The notes below the pieces were generated by a model. That model made no database searches. It was not told the origin of the DNA and worked only from the letters and a program-made list of their open reading frames with translations. Below, in pieces: positions 34,841 through 43,856 of a stretch of DNA of 64,000 bases (position 1 is its first letter; every line of letters starts with the position of its first letter). Both the position numbers and the translations under genes were made by a program. The stretch comes from Brevibacillus fluminis (lineage in GTDB: Bacteria; Bacillota; Bacilli; Brevibacillales; Brevibacillaceae), in NCBI RefSeq assembly GCF_003710825.1, contig NZ_RHHQ01000008.1, positions 186,001-250,000 of the forward strand. The letters run 5' to 3'.

Positions 34841-34880
34841 AAAAGCCCTTCTCGAACGTTTGCGTCCGAGAAGGGCTTTC
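34841..34880. terminator. Bidirectional terminator after ribH and the CDGSH-like peptide
   Basis: AAAAGCCCTTCTCG pairs with CGAGAAGGGCTTT around a 12-base loop, T-rich on both strands. Confidence 0.92.
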
Positions 34881-34884
34881 CCAT

Positions 34885-35352
34885 TTACAAAGAGAGTTGT
34901 CTGTTCAAATTGGCCATTTCAATCGCTGCAGCTGCCGCTTCCCAGCCTTTGTTGCCCGCTTTCGTTCCTGCGCGCTCGATCGCTTGCTCGATGTTGTCGG
35001 TGGTCAGCACCCCGAAAATCGTCGGAACGCCCGTTGCCAGCGAAATCGACGCCACGCCTTTTGCGCATTCGTTGCAGACGTAGTCAAAGTGAGGCGTGGA
35101 CCCGCGAATGACTGCCCCGAGGGTCACAACCGCATCATATTTGCCGGATTCCGCCATTTTTCTGGCGATCAACGGGATTTCGAATGCCCCCGGCACCCAT
35201 GCCAGCGACACATCGTCCTCAGCTACACCGTGACGCTTCAGCGCGTCGAGCGCCCCGCCTACCAGCTTGCTCACAATCAACTCATTAAAGCGGCCTGCAA
35301 CAATCGCGACGCGCAAGCCTGTTCCGACTAAATGTCCCTCAAATACTTTCAT
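34885..35352 (-). CDS. ribH: 6,7-dimethyl-8-ribityllumazine synthase
   Basis: A 155-residue lumazine synthase, the last-but-one step of riboflavin synthesis, condensing the ribitylamino-pyrimidine with 3,4-dihydroxy-2-butanone 4-phosphate. Signatures: [27 protein letters not shown] (substrate loop), [17 protein letters not shown] with the catalytic His, and [12 protein letters not shown]. It forms icosahedral shells in bacilli. Last gene of ribD-ribE-ribBA-ribH. Confidence 0.97.
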   Translation of the reverse strand: MKVFEGHLVGTGLRVAIVAGRFNELIVSKLVGGALDALKRHGVAEDDVSLAWVPGAFEIPLIARKMAESGKYDAVVTLGAVIRGSTPHFDYVCNECAKGVASISLATGVPTIFGVLTTDNIEQAIERAGTKAGNKGWEAAAAAIEMANLNRQLSL

Positions 35353-35358
35353 TGTCCA

Positions 35359-36561
35359 TTACTCCTTTATCAGACTGAGCATATGGCCCAGTTTGTCATG
35401 TTTGGTTTGCAAATATTTTTCGTTGTGGCGATGTGTCGGCATTTGGATGGGCACACGCTCCACCACTTCCAGGCCGTAGCCGCTCATCCCGCGTATTTTC
35501 CGCGGATTGTTTGTCAGCAAGCGGATTTTGCATGCTTGCAAATCTTTGAGGATTTGCGCACCGATACCGTAATCGCGCAGATCAGCCGGATAGCCCAGCT
35601 TTTCATTCGCTTCCACCGTATCCAAGCCTTCCTCCTGTAGCTTATATGCGCGCAGCTTGTTGATCAGGCCGATGCCTCGTCCCTCCTGGCGCATGTACAA
35701 CAGCACACCTTTTCCCTCTTCCTCAATCTGTTCGAGCGCAGCATGCAGCTGCGGGCCGCAATCGCAGCGATGCGAGCCGAACACATCACCAGTCAGACAT
35801 TCGGAATGAACGCGGACCAATACCGGTTCATCGGGGTGAATGTCCCCTTTGATCAATGCGACGTGTTCCTTGTCATCCACCAGATTGGAGTAGGCTACGA
35901 TGCGGAAATCACCAAATGCCGTCGGCAGCTGCGCTTCCGCTTCTCGCTTAACCAAGCAATCCTTCCTGGTTCGGTAGCGAATCAGCTCTTCGATCGAAAT
36001 CAGCTTCAGGTCAAAACGCTTAGCGATCTCGATCAGCTGTGGCAAGCGGGCCATCGTTCCGTCCTCATTCATAATTTCGCAAATCACGCCAGCCGGATAG
36101 CTCCCCGCCAGCACAGCCAGATCGACAGCCGCTTCAGTATGGCCAGAACGGCGCAGAACGCCGCCTTTTTTGGCGATGAGCGGAAACATATGGCCCGGTC
36201 TGCGGAAAGCGTCCGCCCCTTTCTTCTCATCGATCAGCGCCAGCGCTGTCTTCGAGCGCTCCTGGGCAGAAATGCCGGTATGCGTCGTGATTTCGTCGAT
36301 GGAAACGGTGAATGCTGTTCCTTGTTTGTCCGTATTCACGTCCACCATCGTTTTCAGCTGCAAGGCTTGCGCGCGTTCTTCCGTAATCGGCACGCAAACT
36401 AATCCTCTGCCGTGTGTCACCATGAAGTTGATCATTTCAGGCGTCGCCGCTTCCGCCAAGCAAACGAAATCGCCCTCATTCTCGCGGTCTTCATCATCCA
36501 CGACGATAATGGCTTTCCCCATGCGCAAATCTTGCAATGCTTCTTCTATCGAATGGAACAT
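35359..36561 (-). CDS. ribBA: Bifunctional DHBP synthase / GTP cyclohydrolase II
   Basis: A 400-residue fusion. The N-terminal part makes 3,4-dihydroxy-2-butanone 4-phosphate from ribulose 5-phosphate ([41 protein letters not shown]). The C-terminal part opens GTP ([20 protein letters not shown] with the three zinc Cys; [18 protein letters not shown]). Both active sites look intact. ATG start with AAAAGGAGGAG. It is 6 bases before ribH. Confidence 0.97.
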   Translation of the reverse strand: MFHSIEEALQDLRMGKAIIVVDDEDRENEGDFVCLAEAATPEMINFMVTHGRGLVCVPITEERAQALQLKTMVDVNTDKQGTAFTVSIDEITTHTGISAQERSKTALALIDEKKGADAFRRPGHMFPLIAKKGGVLRRSGHTEAAVDLAVLAGSYPAGVICEIMNEDGTMARLPQLIEIAKRFDLKLISIEELIRYRTRKDCLVKREAEAQLPTAFGDFRIVAYSNLVDDKEHVALIKGDIHPDEPVLVRVHSECLTGDVFGSHRCDCGPQLHAALEQIEEEGKGVLLYMRQEGRGIGLINKLRAYKLQEEGLDTVEANEKLGYPADLRDYGIGAQILKDLQACKIRLLTNNPRKIRGMSGYGLEVVERVPIQMPTHRHNEKYLQTKHDKLGHMLSLIKE

Positions 36562-36608
36562 GCTGCTCCTCCTTTTGCACTCCTTTTTGCCGATCCTCTC
36601 CCGATGAG

Positions 36609-37265
36609 TCAGAAACCGTGTTCACGCAAAAATTCAGCCGTCAGCCCCGTGCTTTTGTCCTGCCCGGGCTTTTCGGTACGCACGCCCAGCAGCCGTTCGA
36701 CATACTTGCCAATCAGATCGCATTCGAGATTGACCTGATCGCCAGCCTGTTTTTGCCTCAGACACGTCATTTCCAACGTATGAGGAATAATCGATACGCT
36801 AAAATCTTGGTCGTTCACCTCTGTAATCGTCAAGCTGATGCCGTCGATCGTGATTGAACCGCGCGGAATCATGTAGCGCAGCAAATCATCGGATGCTGCG
36901 ACGCGAAAGAGCACCGCGTTGGCATTTTGCAAACGGCTGACAATCCGGCCGGTGCCGTCCACATGACCCGAAACGAGATGCCCGCCGAGCCTGCTGCCCA
37001 CTGCAAGCGCGCGCTCCAGATTAACCGGTGCGCCTGTCCCCAGCCCACCCAAATTGGTATGCTTGAGCGTTTCCGGCATCACGTCCACCGTAAAGCGTGT
37101 ATCTTGAAATGAGGTTACCGTCAGGCAGACGCCATTGACCGCGATGCTGTCGCCCAAGTGAACGTCAGCAAGCACGGTCTGGGCCCGAATCGTCAGGGTG
37201 CTTGCCCGGGAGCCGCCGGCGACCCGCTCGATGCTGCCCACTTCCTCGATAATTCCGGTAAACAT
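36609..37265 (-). CDS. ribE: Riboflavin synthase alpha subunit
   Basis: A 218-residue enzyme that dismutates two lumazines to riboflavin and the pyrimidine precursor. It opens with the family [10 protein letters not shown] and has two homologous barrels: [36 protein letters not shown], and the second [24 protein letters not shown] 37265 matches this N-terminus, with GAGGTG 6 bases upstream; an upstream GTG is not used. Confidence 0.97.
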   Translation of the reverse strand: MFTGIIEEVGSIERVAGGSRASTLTIRAQTVLADVHLGDSIAVNGVCLTVTSFQDTRFTVDVMPETLKHTNLGGLGTGAPVNLERALAVGSRLGGHLVSGHVDGTGRIVSRLQNANAVLFRVAASDDLLRYMIPRGSITIDGISLTITEVNDQDFSVSIIPHTLEMTCLRQKQAGDQVNLECDLIGKYVERLLGVRTEKPGQDKSTGLTAEFLREHGF

Positions 37266-37292
37266 TCCACACACCTCACTCACACTTCTTGT

Positions 37293-38393
37293 TTATTGTT
37301 CCATGACCCACCGTGGATAGCCGCTGATTCGCAAATCGTGGCGATCCACCTGTCGGACCTCAATGTCATCGAGCCAAACCGCTTCATGCATGTATGCGAT
37401 CCCGCCGCCGCCAAACGGAACAGGTGCGGCTGCTCCGCCAATGAGCTTGCATGCCAGATAGCTGATTAGCTTCTGGATAGCCCGCGCGTCAAAAAAAGCG
37501 CCGTTCACCCCGGTGCCTCCCTCTACCAAGAGCGAGGTAATACCTGCTTGCCCGAGCGTATTGAGCAGCATGCCGATTTCGATCACCTGTGCGTCCAGCA
37601 CGAGTACCTGCACGCCCAACCGTCTGATCGCTTCTATCTTGTCCAGTGGAGCACGCCTTGTCGTAAACACCCATGTCGGCGCTTTTCCGTCCGTCACGAC
37701 CCGCGCGTTTAGCGGCATCCGAAGCGTGCTGTCCAAAATCACACGAACCGGCTGGCGCTCCGTCTGATACAAGCGTGCAGTCAGTTCCGGATCGTCCGCG
37801 ATCACCGTATTGATGCCCACCAGTATGGCATCGTGCCGATGCCGCAGCTGATGCACCTCTCTGCGAGCAGCCTCCCCCGTGATCCATTGGCTGTGGCCTG
37901 TTTTGGCGGCGATTTTGCCATCCAGCGTCATCGCCGTCTTGACGGTCACAAACGGACGTCCCGTGCTGATGTAATGGAAGAACACCTCGTTTAGCTTGCG
38001 GGCTTCCTCTTCCAGCACCCCGACTGTCACCTCGATGCCAGCCGCTTTTAGCTTGCCCACGCCTCGCCCTGCCACCAACGGGTTCGGATCGAGTGAGGCG
38101 ATGACGGCACGCGAAATGCCTGCCGCCACGATGGCATCGGCACACGGCGGTGTTCGCCCATGATGGCTGCACGGCTCCAGCGTCACATAGATCGTGGCGC
38201 CATCGGCTTTTTCCCCTGACATACGCAGCGCATGTACCTCTGCATGCGGCTCGCCCGCCTTCAGATGGGCGCCCATCCCGACGATCTCACCGTTTTTCAC
38301 CACGACGCTGCCCACCATCGGATTGGGGCTGGTTTGTCCCGCTGCGCCTTTTGCCATATCCAGCGCTAAGCGCATAAAGACTTCGTCTTGCAT
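37293..38393 (-). CDS. ribD: Bifunctional diaminohydroxyphosphoribosylaminopyrimidine deaminase / reductase
   Basis: A 366-residue RibD. Deaminase domain with the zinc motifs PHAEVHAL and TLEPCSHHGRTPPCADAI (residues about 48-90), then the reductase domain (RPFVTVKTAMTLDGKIAAKTGHSQWI split as RPFVTVKTAMTLDGKIA; ILVGINTVIADDPELTAR; LVEGGTGVNGAFFDARAI). First structural gene of the operon, directly after the FMN riboswitch. ATG start with GGAAGGGGAG. Confidence 0.96.
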   Translation of the reverse strand: MQDEVFMRLALDMAKGAAGQTSPNPMVGSVVVKNGEIVGMGAHLKAGEPHAEVHALRMSGEKADGATIYVTLEPCSHHGRTPPCADAIVAAGISRAVIASLDPNPLVAGRGVGKLKAAGIEVTVGVLEEEARKLNEVFFHYISTGRPFVTVKTAMTLDGKIAAKTGHSQWITGEAARREVHQLRHRHDAILVGINTVIADDPELTARLYQTERQPVRVILDSTLRMPLNARVVTDGKAPTWVFTTRRAPLDKIEAIRRLGVQVLVLDAQVIEIGMLLNTLGQAGITSLLVEGGTGVNGAFFDARAIQKLISYLACKLIGGAAAPVPFGGGGIAYMHEAVWLDDIEVRQVDRHDLRISGYPRWVMEQ

Positions 38394-38430
38394 GTAACTC
38401 CCCTTCCATCCTGCTTAACCTGTCAGTTGC

Positions 38431-38473
38431 AAAAAAAGAATGCCCCAGCTTCTTGTAGAAGAAACCAGGGCAT
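38431..38473 (-). terminator. Riboswitch-controlled terminator ahead of ribD
   Basis: On the minus strand ATGCCC-G-TTCTT pairs with AAGAA-C-GGGCAT, then TCTTTTTTT. It stands 38 bases before ribD and is the likely stop site when FMN is bound. Confidence 0.75.
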
Positions 38474-38482
38474 AGGGAAATA

Positions 38483-38532
38483 AGCGTTTACACGCAGGTT
38501 TTTTGAAAAAAAAGCCCCTGCTTGTAAACGCT
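38483..38532 (-). other. Second hairpin in the riboswitch expression platform
   Basis: AGCGTTTAC / GTAAACGCT plus GCAGG / CCTGC make a long stem with a poly-U and poly-A loop. It lies between aptamer and terminator. It may be the antiterminator or an extra regulatory stem. Confidence 0.5.
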
Positions 38533-38536
38533 CTGC

Positions 38537-38678
38537 AACCTTCTTCCATCCGGACTGTAACCGTCGGCCTTGGATTTTCACCAAGTCAGTCCCCGCTCTT
38601 AGGCGTACGGGGAGTCGCGGGCTCGGGCATTCTCATGCCATCACCGCCGGTCAGGAATTTCACCCTGCCCTGAAGGTT
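38537..38678 (-). ncRNA. FMN riboswitch (RFN element)
   Basis: The minus strand carries the RFN aptamer landmarks in order: closing stem ACCTTC/GAAGGT, GGGCAGGGTGAAATTCC, TGACCGGCGGT, a variable arm, GTGAAAATCC and CGACGGTTACAGTCCGGATG. It binds FMN and shuts down ribDEBAH when flavin is plentiful, here most likely by termination. Confidence 0.97.
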
Positions 38679-38778
38679 AGTATTGGATTGAGATGAGTAT
38701 AGCATAGTTGGGGTGGACTAGAAACCTTTTGATGTTTTTGCTACCATAAAGGCAGGCTCGCTCATTGGTGGAGGTTCG

Positions 38779-38996
38779 GGGATTTTCGAAAAAAAGCTCC
38801 ACAAAAGCGGTGGCAATGCCTGCTGGGGGTCGGGGGGAACGGCGGAAGCGAAAAAACGGAAACTGCGCCCCAAAGCCACACGCTGCGCGGCGGGTGTATC
38901 TCAACGAAGTAGATGTGGCGCAAAGCGTTTCCGTTTTTTCGCTTCCGCCTGGTGGGCATTGCCAAAGCTTTCGTTGCGCTTTTTTTCGAAAATCCC
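38779..38996 (+). repeat. Structured repeat element, copy B
   Basis: The outer arms 38779-38797 and 38978-38996 pair perfectly (19 bp); the middle arms 38812-38820 and 38955-38963 pair (9 bp); the inner arms 38841-38863 and 38927-38949 pair perfectly (23 bp). The core at about 38864-38920 is almost identical to copies A and C. It lies between the riboswitch and the divergent XRE gene; the gap 38679-39089 holds nothing else. Overlapping open frames on both strands follow from the palindromic structure. Confidence 0.88.
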
Positions 38997-39089
38997 TGAG
39001 CTGCCAGAAATTTACAACCGCTAGTAATCCTCTGGGGTAAAATGATTTCATGTAATACAAAATATATTTAGATACAGGTGGCTAGACGT

Positions 39090-39635
39090 ATGGATATCGG
39101 CTCGACCATTCGCGCGATTCGCAAGCGCAAAGGCATTACCATCGCACAGTTGTGTGAAGGGACCGGGTTGTCCAAAGGCTTCATGAGTCATGTGGAAAAC
39201 AACAAGACGTCTCCTTCGATCGCGACGTTGGAAAGTATCGCTAACTTTCTCAATGTTCCGCTTCCGTATTTGCTCCTGGCAAAAGAGGAGCGGATGAATA
39301 TTGTTCGCAAAAATGAGCGGACCTTTAGCACCTATGGAAAAGATAGAATTACGGTTGAACATTTGAGCACGGAAGGCGGGCTGCGGCTTAGCCTGATCGA
39401 AATTCCTGTCGGCTACCCCCGTGAAAACGATATGAGCATGCACCCGGGGGAGGAATGCCACTTTGTTCTGAAAGGAAAAGTGTTGGCACAGCAAGGCGAG
39501 GATGAAGCGGTGCTGGAAGAAGGCGATACGTTTTCCTGGCAATCCTGCGTCCCGCACATCGTTAAAAATATCGGGGAATCGCCCGCAGTCCTGTTGATCG
39601 CAAGCTATTCTGAGGATCGGAAGCGCATGTTATAG
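39090..39635 (+). CDS. XRE-family regulator with cupin domain
   Basis: A 181-residue regulator. HTH at residues 5-60 (IRAIRKRKGITIAQLCEGTG, LSKGFMSHVENNKTSPSI), then a cupin-2 sensor domain (HPGEECHFVLKGKVLAQQGE, EGDTFSWQSCVPHIVKNIG). This layout is common in regulators of amino-acid or polyamine metabolism. ATG 39090 fits AGGTGG 9 bases upstream better than GTG 39078. It is 90 bases from repeat copy B, divergent from the rib operon. Confidence 0.9.
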   Translation: MDIGSTIRAIRKRKGITIAQLCEGTGLSKGFMSHVENNKTSPSIATLESIANFLNVPLPYLLLAKEERMNIVRKNERTFSTYGKDRITVEHLSTEGGLRLSLIEIPVGYPRENDMSMHPGEECHFVLKGKVLAQQGEDEAVLEEGDTFSWQSCVPHIVKNIGESPAVLLIASYSEDRKRML

Positions 39636-39649
39636 ACACGTCCATTTGC

Positions 39650-39708
39650 AAAAAGAAAAAGGCATTGGCACCCATTCGTTCGTGGTGTGCCATGCCTTTT
39701 TTCTTTTC
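39650..39708. terminator. Terminator between convergent XRE and hydrolase genes
   Basis: AAAAAGAAAAAGGCAT pairs with ATGCCTTTTTTCTTTT with an inner GGCAC/GTGCC stem; T-rich on both strands. Confidence 0.9.
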
Positions 39709-39723
39709 GTACGGATGCTTTCC

Positions 39724-40572
39724 CTACATGCAACCGAACAATGGCGTCTGGTATTCGTGCTCGCGTTCAAACACTGTCCGCTGCTGTTGCTTGAGCACCG
39801 ATGCCAGCCATCTGCGCGTGTGATGGATCAATTGGTTGACACCGTCGATTGACGAGAACGTATGATCAGCCCCGAAAATGATCTCCTTGTCGCTTCTGCC
39901 CCGCTTGCGCAGTTTGAACGCGCTGTGGTACAGGAAGCTGTATTTCGCTGGAATCGCTTCGTCATTTGTCCCGTGAACCAGCAGAACGTCGCCTGTATAG
40001 TTTTGCACTTCTTCAAACGGCTTGTAGCCAGCAAGTGATCGGAAGAAGCGGTTGGTCAACGCAAAGCCTTCATGGTCGATATACGGCAGGTAGAAGGAAT
40101 TGCTGTACTCCGTCTCGCCAACGATGCGAACGATGTCTTGGAACGGTTGTCCGACTGCAGCCCACATCACCAGTTTGTGGATACGCGTGTCGCGAATCGC
40201 CGACAGCAGCGCGACGGCCCCACCCAGACTGTGTCCGACCAAGATGACCCGGCTCGGATCGATTCCTTCCAGTCCGAATGCGAAATCAAGCACGTGCTGC
40301 GTCTGCACAAGCAGATGATCAAAACCGCCGGTTCCATAGTCGCCCTCACTCTCGCCGCAACCGGCATAGTCGAACCGGAGCACGTTGAAGCCGTCTTTGG
40401 CAAATTCGCGTGCTGCTTTGACAAACAGGCGGTTCACACCTGTTTTGCTGCCCACAAAGCCATGGCAGATGATAATCAACGGACGCTTTCCTTTGTAATT
40501 TTCTTCGTTTGTATGATAAATCGCTGCAAGTTTCGTTTCTCCAGCAGGAATGGTGATCGTTTTTTCCATCAT
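39724..40572 (-). CDS. Alpha/beta hydrolase
   Basis: A 282-residue serine hydrolase. Oxyanion region IIICHGFVGSKTG, nucleophile elbow VGHSLGGA (Ser near residue 109), Asp in LVHGTNDEAIPA and catalytic His in FGADHTFSS. No signal peptide. The substrate is unclear; family members are acylglycerol lipases or esterases. ATG 40572 is 8 bases after GGAGG and has a second ATG directly behind it. Confidence 0.88.
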   Translation of the reverse strand: MMEKTITIPAGETKLAAIYHTNEENYKGKRPLIIICHGFVGSKTGVNRLFVKAAREFAKDGFNVLRFDYAGCGESEGDYGTGGFDHLLVQTQHVLDFAFGLEGIDPSRVILVGHSLGGAVALLSAIRDTRIHKLVMWAAVGQPFQDIVRIVGETEYSNSFYLPYIDHEGFALTNRFFRSLAGYKPFEEVQNYTGDVLLVHGTNDEAIPAKYSFLYHSAFKLRKRGRSDKEIIFGADHTFSSIDGVNQLIHHTRRWLASVLKQQQRTVFEREHEYQTPLFGCM

Positions 40573-40695
40573 GATCATTACCTCCAAAATCTTGGATTTT
40601 CGTAACGGTCTGTTTTTTTATATTGTAATCTATATTATTCCTACCTGTAAACTATGAATTTAGAAAATGGGGGAGGGGATATTGGTGGAGACTCG

Positions 40696-40914
40696 AGGAT
40701 TTTCGGTAAAAGGCTCCACGGAAGCGGGTTACAATGCCTGCTGGGGGTCGGAGAGAACGGCGGAAGCAAAAAAATGAGAACTGCGCCCCAATGCCACACG
40801 CTGCGCGGCGGGTGTATCTCAACGATGATATGTGGCGCAAAAGCGTTCTCATTTTTTTGCTTCCGCCTGGTAGGCATTGTAAAAGCTTCCGTTCCGCCTT
40901 TTTCCGAAAATCCC
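40696..40914 (+). repeat. Structured repeat element, copy C
   Basis: The inner arms 40759-40781 and 40845-40867 pair perfectly (23 bp); the middle arms 40729-40739 and 40872-40882 pair (11 bp); the outer arms 40696-40714 and 40896-40914 pair with about two mismatches. The core at about 40782-40840 matches copies A and B. It is between the hydrolase start and the end of the DoxX gene, in the same orientation as the other copies. Confidence 0.88.
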
Positions 40915-40950
40915 TGAGCATCCGCAATAATTGAAAAAGGCAAAATAAAA

Positions 40951-40977
40951 AAGAAAGCCCCAATCCGGGGCTTTCTT
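40951..40977 (-). terminator. Terminator of the DoxX gene
   Basis: AAGAAAGCCCC / GGGGCTTTCTT perfect stem with a 5-base loop, T-rich on the minus strand. Confidence 0.9.
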
Positions 40978-40996
40978 ATGCGTCGCATCAACTTTA

Positions 40997-41395
40997 TTAT
41001 GATTGCTTTTTACCAAACATGCGGTCTACCGGGCCTTTTACGCCTGCGATGATGAAATACACAACCGCTGCCAGCAGTGCCAGGTCGAGTTCATAGCCAG
41101 GTCCTTGGTCGCCGCCCAGCAAACCGTTTGCTAGCTTGACCTTGAAGATCGCGCCGAGCATCACGATCGCGAGCAGAATGGACACGTAGCGCACGCCCAA
41201 TCCGATAATCAGGGCAGCGCCGCCGAGCAATTCAATAAATGCTACCGCGTAGCCGAGGAAACCAGGCAGTCCCATGCTGCCGAACCATCCTGCCACGTTG
41301 TCCAGCCCCATCTGCAGTTTTGCCAAGCCGTGCACGAAAAAAATAATCCCCAGCACGACATGCAGTACGGTATTTGCTACTTGTTGCTTGTTCAT
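40997..41395 (-). CDS. DoxX-family membrane protein
   Basis: A 132-residue protein with four hydrophobic segments, matching DoxX/SURF4-type proteins: VLHVVLGIIFFVHGLAKLQM, FLGYAVAFIELLGGAALIIG, VSILLAIVMLGAIFKV and LDLALLAAVVYFIIAG. Its role is unclear; relatives link to redox or quinone chemistry and to thiosulfate oxidation. It has its own promoter region and terminator. Confidence 0.88.
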   Translation of the reverse strand: MNKQQVANTVLHVVLGIIFFVHGLAKLQMGLDNVAGWFGSMGLPGFLGYAVAFIELLGGAALIIGLGVRYVSILLAIVMLGAIFKVKLANGLLGGDQGPGYELDLALLAAVVYFIIAGVKGPVDRMFGKKQS

Positions 41396-41495
41396 TTTGT
41401 CAAAATCCCCTCTCTATTTTATTCCTTATAGAAATAATTGTTTTCTATTTGACAAAAATATCGTAGCATCACCAGGACAATCGGTCAATTGTAAA

Positions 41496-42434
41496 TTATT
41501 TGGATTGCACATTTTCATCGATTGAAAGCTGCGAGGAGCCGCTTGTTTCTTCCGCCAAAACCTGTTCCAGCATACAAATGAATCGTGCAGCAGCTGGTGA
41601 TCTTTCCTCCCCTTTTCTCACACAGAGTGTAATTGGCCGTTCCATGCTCACTCCCTCGACGTGTACGCGCGCTACCTTGCCAGCAGCAATCGGCTCGCGT
41701 GCTACCAGCGACGGAACGAGCATGGCCCCGTATCCGGCGATCACCGCCTGCAGCCCTTCATGAATTCCTTGGAACATCAGCCCTGCCTGTGGCGGTTCCA
41801 CCCGATGGGCCGCGCAAAGCGACAGCAGCATGTTGCGAGTAGAGCTTCCTTGCTCACGAAACAAAAACGGCTCGCGCATCAGCCTCTCAATCGTCGTACA
41901 GGTACCTGCCAGCTCATGGCCAGCTGGCACAATGAACCACAGCTCATCACCGCCGATCACGCGCCGCTTGATCCCCGCTTCCTCCCATCCGCCCGCCATC
42001 AGGGCAAGCTCAACCTCACCGCGCAGGAGTTGGTCGAAAACCAGCCGGGAATTACCCGTATGCATCTCGATGTCTACATGCGGATGCTTCTTCTTGAACT
42101 GAGCCACCCATCCGGGGACCAAGTAGTTGGCTGGAAACAGTGTCGCGCCGATGCGCAGCCTCCCTTGCTCCCCTTCTTGCAATTTTGCGATCAGCTGCTC
42201 GATTTCCCACTCATGCGCAAACAAGCGTACCGCTTGCGCATACAGCAATTCGCCATAGGCGGTAAGCTTGATGCCGCGGCCTTCCGGTTCAACTAGGCGA
42301 AGTCTGGTCTCTTGCTCCAGCTTGCGCAATTGCGCCGTGATCGCCGGCTGACTGATCAGCAGCTGTTCCGCCGCTTTTGTCACGCTTCCCAGCTTGCCTA
42401 CTTCAACAAAAATTCGCAACGCATGCAAATTCAT
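41496..42434 (-). CDS. LysR-family transcriptional regulator
   Basis: A 312-residue regulator. N-terminal HTH (MNLHALRIFVEVGKLGSVTK, AAEQLLISQPAITAQLRKLE) and C-terminal substrate-binding domain from about 90 (LRIGATLFPANYLVPGWVAQ). ATG 42434 is set by alignment to the family N-terminus; its ribosome-binding site is weak and upstream starts remain possible. It lies divergent from an MFS transporter, the usual place for a LysR control gene. Confidence 0.9.
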   Translation of the reverse strand: MNLHALRIFVEVGKLGSVTKAAEQLLISQPAITAQLRKLEQETRLRLVEPEGRGIKLTAYGELLYAQAVRLFAHEWEIEQLIAKLQEGEQGRLRIGATLFPANYLVPGWVAQFKKKHPHVDIEMHTGNSRLVFDQLLRGEVELALMAGGWEEAGIKRRVIGGDELWFIVPAGHELAGTCTTIERLMREPFLFREQGSSTRNMLLSLCAAHRVEPPQAGLMFQGIHEGLQAVIAGYGAMLVPSLVAREPIAAGKVARVHVEGVSMERPITLCVRKGEERSPAAARFICMLEQVLAEETSGSSQLSIDENVQSK

Positions 42435-42551
42435 CTCAAACACCCATTCATCAATATAATTTATGAGTTGCACATTTCTTTCTATTTTATTTTTTGTTCG
42501 AACCAGCGTACAGTGGGAAACAAATCACGATAAAGAGGAGCGTTTCCTACA

Positions 42552-43790
42552 ATGAACGAACAGCCAAATCCGGTCCGAGCCATCGCCGTCATCACGGCGT
42601 TTTGCCTCATGGGCGATTCCATGCTGTATGTCCTGTTGCCATTCTATTGGCAGGAGGCCGGGCTTCATTCCTTATTTGAGGCGGGGATTCTCCTGTCGAT
42701 CAATCGTCTGATTCGCTTGCCGCTCGCCCCCTTCATCGGTCGGCTGCTACAAAAAATCCCCTTCAGGCTGGCATTGCTTTTCGCAGTCACGCTCGCTGCC
42801 TGCACAACCGTCGCCTATGGGTATGCCAACGGCTTTTGGGCATGGTTCGTTTTGCGTGCGCTGTGGGGTTTTACATGGTCCCTACTGCGGCTTGGTGCCC
42901 TGTATGCCATCGCGGATGCCTCACTCCCAAATGAGCACGGTAAAAACACGGGCATCTACAACGGTCTTTACCGGCTCGGCAGTCTGGCAGGGATGCTCTT
43001 TGGCGGCATTATTGCGCAAGCATGGGGCTTTACCGCCACGTCGTTATTATTTGGGGCGCTGGCATCGCTATCGCTGCTGTTGCTGCCAGCGATAGCCACC
43101 GCGACCGACTCAGACAAACGCACTTTTTTCAGTATGCCCGCCCAACAGGGTCAGAAAAGCACATGCTTGGCTACTCGCGCCTATGCCTCGCCACAGCTCT
43201 TGCTGGTTCTCGGTTCCGGTGCCGTGATCGCCATGCTGTTTCAAGGGATTTTCACCTCGACGCTGAGCCATGTTGTCGATACCCACTTTCATGAAGGAAT
43301 GCGGCTTGGTCCGTCCTTGCTCGGCGCCGTCACCTTGGCAGGCTTCCTCTCGGCGATTCGGTGGGGATGGGAGCCGTTTCTCGCTCCGCTTGTCGGAAGA
43401 ACGGCAGACCGGCTGAAAAAAAACGATGTGCTCCTCATGCTGAGCCTCCTTACAGCAGCTCCGCTGTTCGCACTCGTCCCCTTACCGCTAACATCGATTT
43501 TGTGGCTTGTGCTGATCGTCGCCGTTCAGCTGTCTGCGACTGCCTTGACCACGCTGTGCGACGCTGCTGCCACGCGCACTTCCTCTGGCATGCCTAGTGG
43601 AAAGGCTTTTTTGACACTGTATTCGATCCTGCAGGATGTGGGCGCCGCGCTCGGACCGTTGCTGGGGTATCTCGTTTTGACGAACTGGCTCTATTTGGGT
43701 AGTGCGGTCATGCTGCTTTGTCTTGCGATTTGCTGGTATACAGTGACAAGTAAACCAACTGGAAAAAGATTGAAAATAACTTCTCTATAA
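42552..43790 (+). CDS. MFS transporter
   Basis: A 412-residue protein with about twelve hydrophobic segments in two halves. The second loop has RLIRLPLAPFIGRLLQKIPF, close to the MFS A-motif, and IYNGLYRLGSLAGMLFGGII lies in the fourth to fifth helix region. The substrate is unknown. ATG start with AAAGAGGAGCG. The divergent LysR gene may control it. Confidence 0.85.
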   Translation: MNEQPNPVRAIAVITAFCLMGDSMLYVLLPFYWQEAGLHSLFEAGILLSINRLIRLPLAPFIGRLLQKIPFRLALLFAVTLAACTTVAYGYANGFWAWFVLRALWGFTWSLLRLGALYAIADASLPNEHGKNTGIYNGLYRLGSLAGMLFGGIIAQAWGFTATSLLFGALASLSLLLLPAIATATDSDKRTFFSMPAQQGQKSTCLATRAYASPQLLLVLGSGAVIAMLFQGIFTSTLSHVVDTHFHEGMRLGPSLLGAVTLAGFLSAIRWGWEPFLAPLVGRTADRLKKNDVLLMLSLLTAAPLFALVPLPLTSILWLVLIVAVQLSATALTTLCDAAATRTSSGMPSGKAFLTLYSILQDVGAALGPLLGYLVLTNWLYLGSAVMLLCLAICWYTVTSKPTGKRLKITSL

Positions 43791-43806
43791 GGTAAACTTT
43801 TCCATA

Positions 43807-43829
43807 GTGTATGGTGTGCATCCATACAC
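43807..43829 (+). promoter_or_regulatory. Operator-like palindrome upstream of the YtrA-type regulator
   Basis: GTGTATGG and CCATACAC form a perfect 8-bp inverted repeat with a 7-base spacer, 28 bases ahead of the GntR-type gene. Such sites usually bind the encoded repressor. Confidence 0.6.
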
Positions 43830-43856
43830 GACACACAGTGAGGTGGTGACCGCAGC

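Noticed and set aside
38677..39060. 127- and 91-residue open frames over copy B
   Set aside because: Same reason as for copy A; no ribosome-binding site and pairing is conserved instead.
40641..40991. 116- and 103-residue open frames over copy C
   Set aside because: Same reason; they also run through the DoxX terminator.
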